6,382 bases of DNA from WTAW01 sp964406575. GTDB taxonomy: Bacteria; Acidobacteriota; Aminicenantia; Aminicenantales; Aminicenantaceae. The position numbers were made by a program, and so were the translations under genes. Positions 5,412-6,382 of the stretch are shown one piece after another. Location: the NCBI GenBank assembly GCA_964406575.1, contig CAYOSH010000081.1, positions 1 through 6,382 of the forward strand, written 5' to 3'. How positions within the stretch are numbered: the first letter of the stretch is position 1; every line of letters begins with the position of its first letter. The notes under the pieces are model-generated. The model was not told the DNA's origin. It saw only the letters and a list, made by a program, of their open reading frames with translations, and did not search any database.

Positions 5412-5858
5412 ATGAAAACTCCAATCCCATATTTGGTCTTGGTGATCATCTGCTTGAGTTGTTTTTCCCTCGCTTTTCAAGAACTGCCGCAAGAATTTAT
5501 TGACGGCGCGCAGTGGCGGACCATGTCGATGGAGGCAAAAATGGGATATCTGATTGGATTCCAGGAGGGATTGAAACTCTCTCATACAGCAGTACTCTTA
5601 GAGAAAAAAGATGCAGAAGACGCTGGATCGATCATCGAACTTCTGGGCCGGCTCGAAAGCTGGATACAAACATACGCAGTAGGGGAGACCCGGCTCGGGC
5701 TTATCATACTATCGATGGACTCTGTTTTTGCGATCGATGCGAATAAAAACCTCATAGCAGCTGCTGTAGTGCCTCTTGTTACAAAAAGATTAAGCGGAGA
5801 AATTACCGGCGAAGATTTCAACGAGCGGATCGAAAAGCTCAGAGAAGTCCTCAAATAG
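5412..5858 (+). CDS. Exported small helical protein of unknown function
   Basis: This encodes 148 residues with an N-terminal signal peptide: MKTPIPY, then a hydrophobic stretch from L8 to about F18, and a likely signal peptidase I site after S-L-A21. A Cys at 17 is preceded by C-L-S, a poor lipobox, so a lipoprotein is less likely. The mature protein is mostly amphipathic helix. It carries a pattern I recall from other small exported bacterial proteins: W35-x-x-M-S-x-x-x-K43-x-x-Y-L-x-G49-F-x-x-G53. Near the middle comes I-x-x-M-D-S-V-F-x-I-D-x-N-x-N-L-I, and it ends in a charged helix ending LREVLK. No function is assigned to that pattern with certainty. ATG 5412 follows AAGGAG by four bases. 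ATG 5391, seven codons earlier with a weaker GGAG, would also leave a workable signal peptide. Confidence 0.75.
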   Translation: MKTPIPYLVLVIICLSCFSLAFQELPQEFIDGAQWRTMSMEAKMGYLIGFQEGLKLSHTAVLLEKKDAEDAGSIIELLGRLESWIQTYAVGETRLGLIILSMDSVFAIDANKNLIAAAVVPLVTKRLSGEITGEDFNERIEKLREVLK

Positions 5859-5890
5859 CCTTCAATTCGTTTCATGACAAAGAGGAATTA

Positions 5891-5919
5891 TTGACACAGC
5901 CTTCAAATTTTAGTAAATT
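5891..5919 (+). promoter_or_regulatory. Sigma70-type promoter for superoxide reductase
   Basis: A perfect -35 TTGACA (5891-5896) is followed after 17 bases by TAAATT (5914-5919). This gives a start near 5926 and a leader of about 25 bases. The gene can thus be transcribed separately from its upstream neighbour, 93 bases away. No clear PerR- or Fur-like palindrome is visible. Confidence 0.5.
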
Positions 5920-5951
5920 GATAGGAAATATATAACATAGGAGAAATGAGA

Positions 5952-6281
5952 ATGAAATTTGCAGATATTCTTAAAAGCGCCGAAAATGAAGGCAAAGAAA
6001 AACATGTCCCGGTCATCGAAGTCGAAGGTTCCGATAGCGTTCGCATTATCGTGGGAAAAGAAGTCCCTCATCCGAACACAGTGGAACACCATATCGAGTG
6101 GGTCGAGCTCTACGGTGTCAAAGAGAATGATCAGGTGATTTTCCTCGGAAAAACGACATTTGAACCAGTTTATGCCGACCCGAACGTTATGTTCAAGGTC
6201 AAAATCGGTGAGTTCAAAGCTCTCTGTGCTCTGGAGTATTGCAACATCCACGGCGTATGGCAGAATTGTCTGGAACTCTGA
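5952..6281 (+). CDS. Superoxide reductase, one-domain (neelaredoxin type)
   Basis: This 109-residue cytoplasmic iron enzyme reduces superoxide to hydrogen peroxide without releasing oxygen, using electrons usually from rubredoxin. All ligands of the active iron site are visible: E16 and H18 in EKHVP, H40 and H46 in H-P-N-T-V-E-H, and C97 and H100 in C-N-I-H-G. The spacing matches the four-His one-Cys centre of known enzymes. There is no N-terminal desulforedoxin domain, so it is the small class rather than desulfoferrodoxin. ATG 5952 is chosen because AGGAG (5939-5943) is 8 bases before it. The in-frame ATG at 5946 is only two bases from that site. No rubredoxin or rubrerythrin gene lies next to it in the window. 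It marks an anaerobe or microaerophile. Confidence 0.95.
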   Translation: MKFADILKSAENEGKEKHVPVIEVEGSDSVRIIVGKEVPHPNTVEHHIEWVELYGVKENDQVIFLGKTTFEPVYADPNVMFKVKIGEFKALCALEYCNIHGVWQNCLEL

Positions 6282-6333
6282 TCAAAAGACTTAACATCAT
6301 TAAGATTCTTAAGCCTTGAGGGATTTCTTTACC

Positions 6334-6366
6334 ATGGAATGAGACTCTGCATACTGTTAATTCCAT
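6334..6366 (+). terminator. Weak possible terminator after superoxide reductase
   Basis: ATGGAAT (6334-6340) pairs exactly with ATTCCAT (6360-6366) across a 19-base loop and is followed by a T-rich tail (ATTTTAATCTCTTT). The stem is AT-rich and the loop long. A shorter palindrome, TTAAG-ATT-CTTAA, lies nearer the stop at 6300-6312. Neither is strong. Confidence 0.25.
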
Positions 6367-6382
6367 ATTTTAATCTCTTTAT

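Noticed and set aside
5910..6251. Minus-strand frame over superoxide reductase
   Set aside because: It is antisense to a gene whose iron ligands are all intact, with no ribosome site or recognisable motif.

Overview
The window looks like bacterial chromosome from an anaerobe or oxygen-wary bacterium, plausibly a deltaproteobacterium (Desulfobacterota). This is inferred from gene content: a one-domain superoxide reductase, catalase remnants, a bacterial inositol-3-phosphate synthase and a stand-alone PilZ protein. No rRNA or other taxonomic marker is present, so the assignment is tentative.

Left part (1-1457), GC-richer and visibly scarred. It opens with the last codons of what is probably a catalase (1-66). 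A second, broken catalase 3' end follows (about 151-412), then a strong hairpin and an intact small cupin gene (542-931). Directly after the cupin stop lies a tyrosine recombinase relic. Its core-binding domain and its C-terminal catalytic end survive in different frames, and the middle is missing. Just beyond is the 3' half of a tRNA-Leu(UAA) (about 1394-1457) with no 5' half. Together these read as the right-hand end of an old integrated element whose intact tRNA should lie left of the window.

Middle part (1458-3795), more AT-rich and made of small genes. It holds a secreted beta-rich protein of unknown function (minus), a 61-residue Cys-rich zinc-finger-like protein with a good promoter (plus), a GIY-YIG-like protein that has lost a key acidic residue (plus), and a PilZ domain protein (minus). 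A 440-base gene-free stretch follows, with a G-rich strand and a degenerate GATATTGG repeat.

Right part (3796-6382). The best-recognised gene is inositol-3-phosphate synthase (minus), with a likely GTG start well inside the longest open frame. Divergent from it is a small exported helical protein of unknown function (plus), followed by a superoxide reductase (plus) with its own sigma70-like promoter.

Most genes appear to be single transcription units. The only shared theme is oxygen defence: catalase remnants on the left, superoxide reductase on the right, and possibly the cupin. I see no CRISPR array, toxin-antitoxin pair, complete insertion sequence or clearly new multi-gene system. The most unusual content is the relic integration site and the pair of small genes at 2335-2929.
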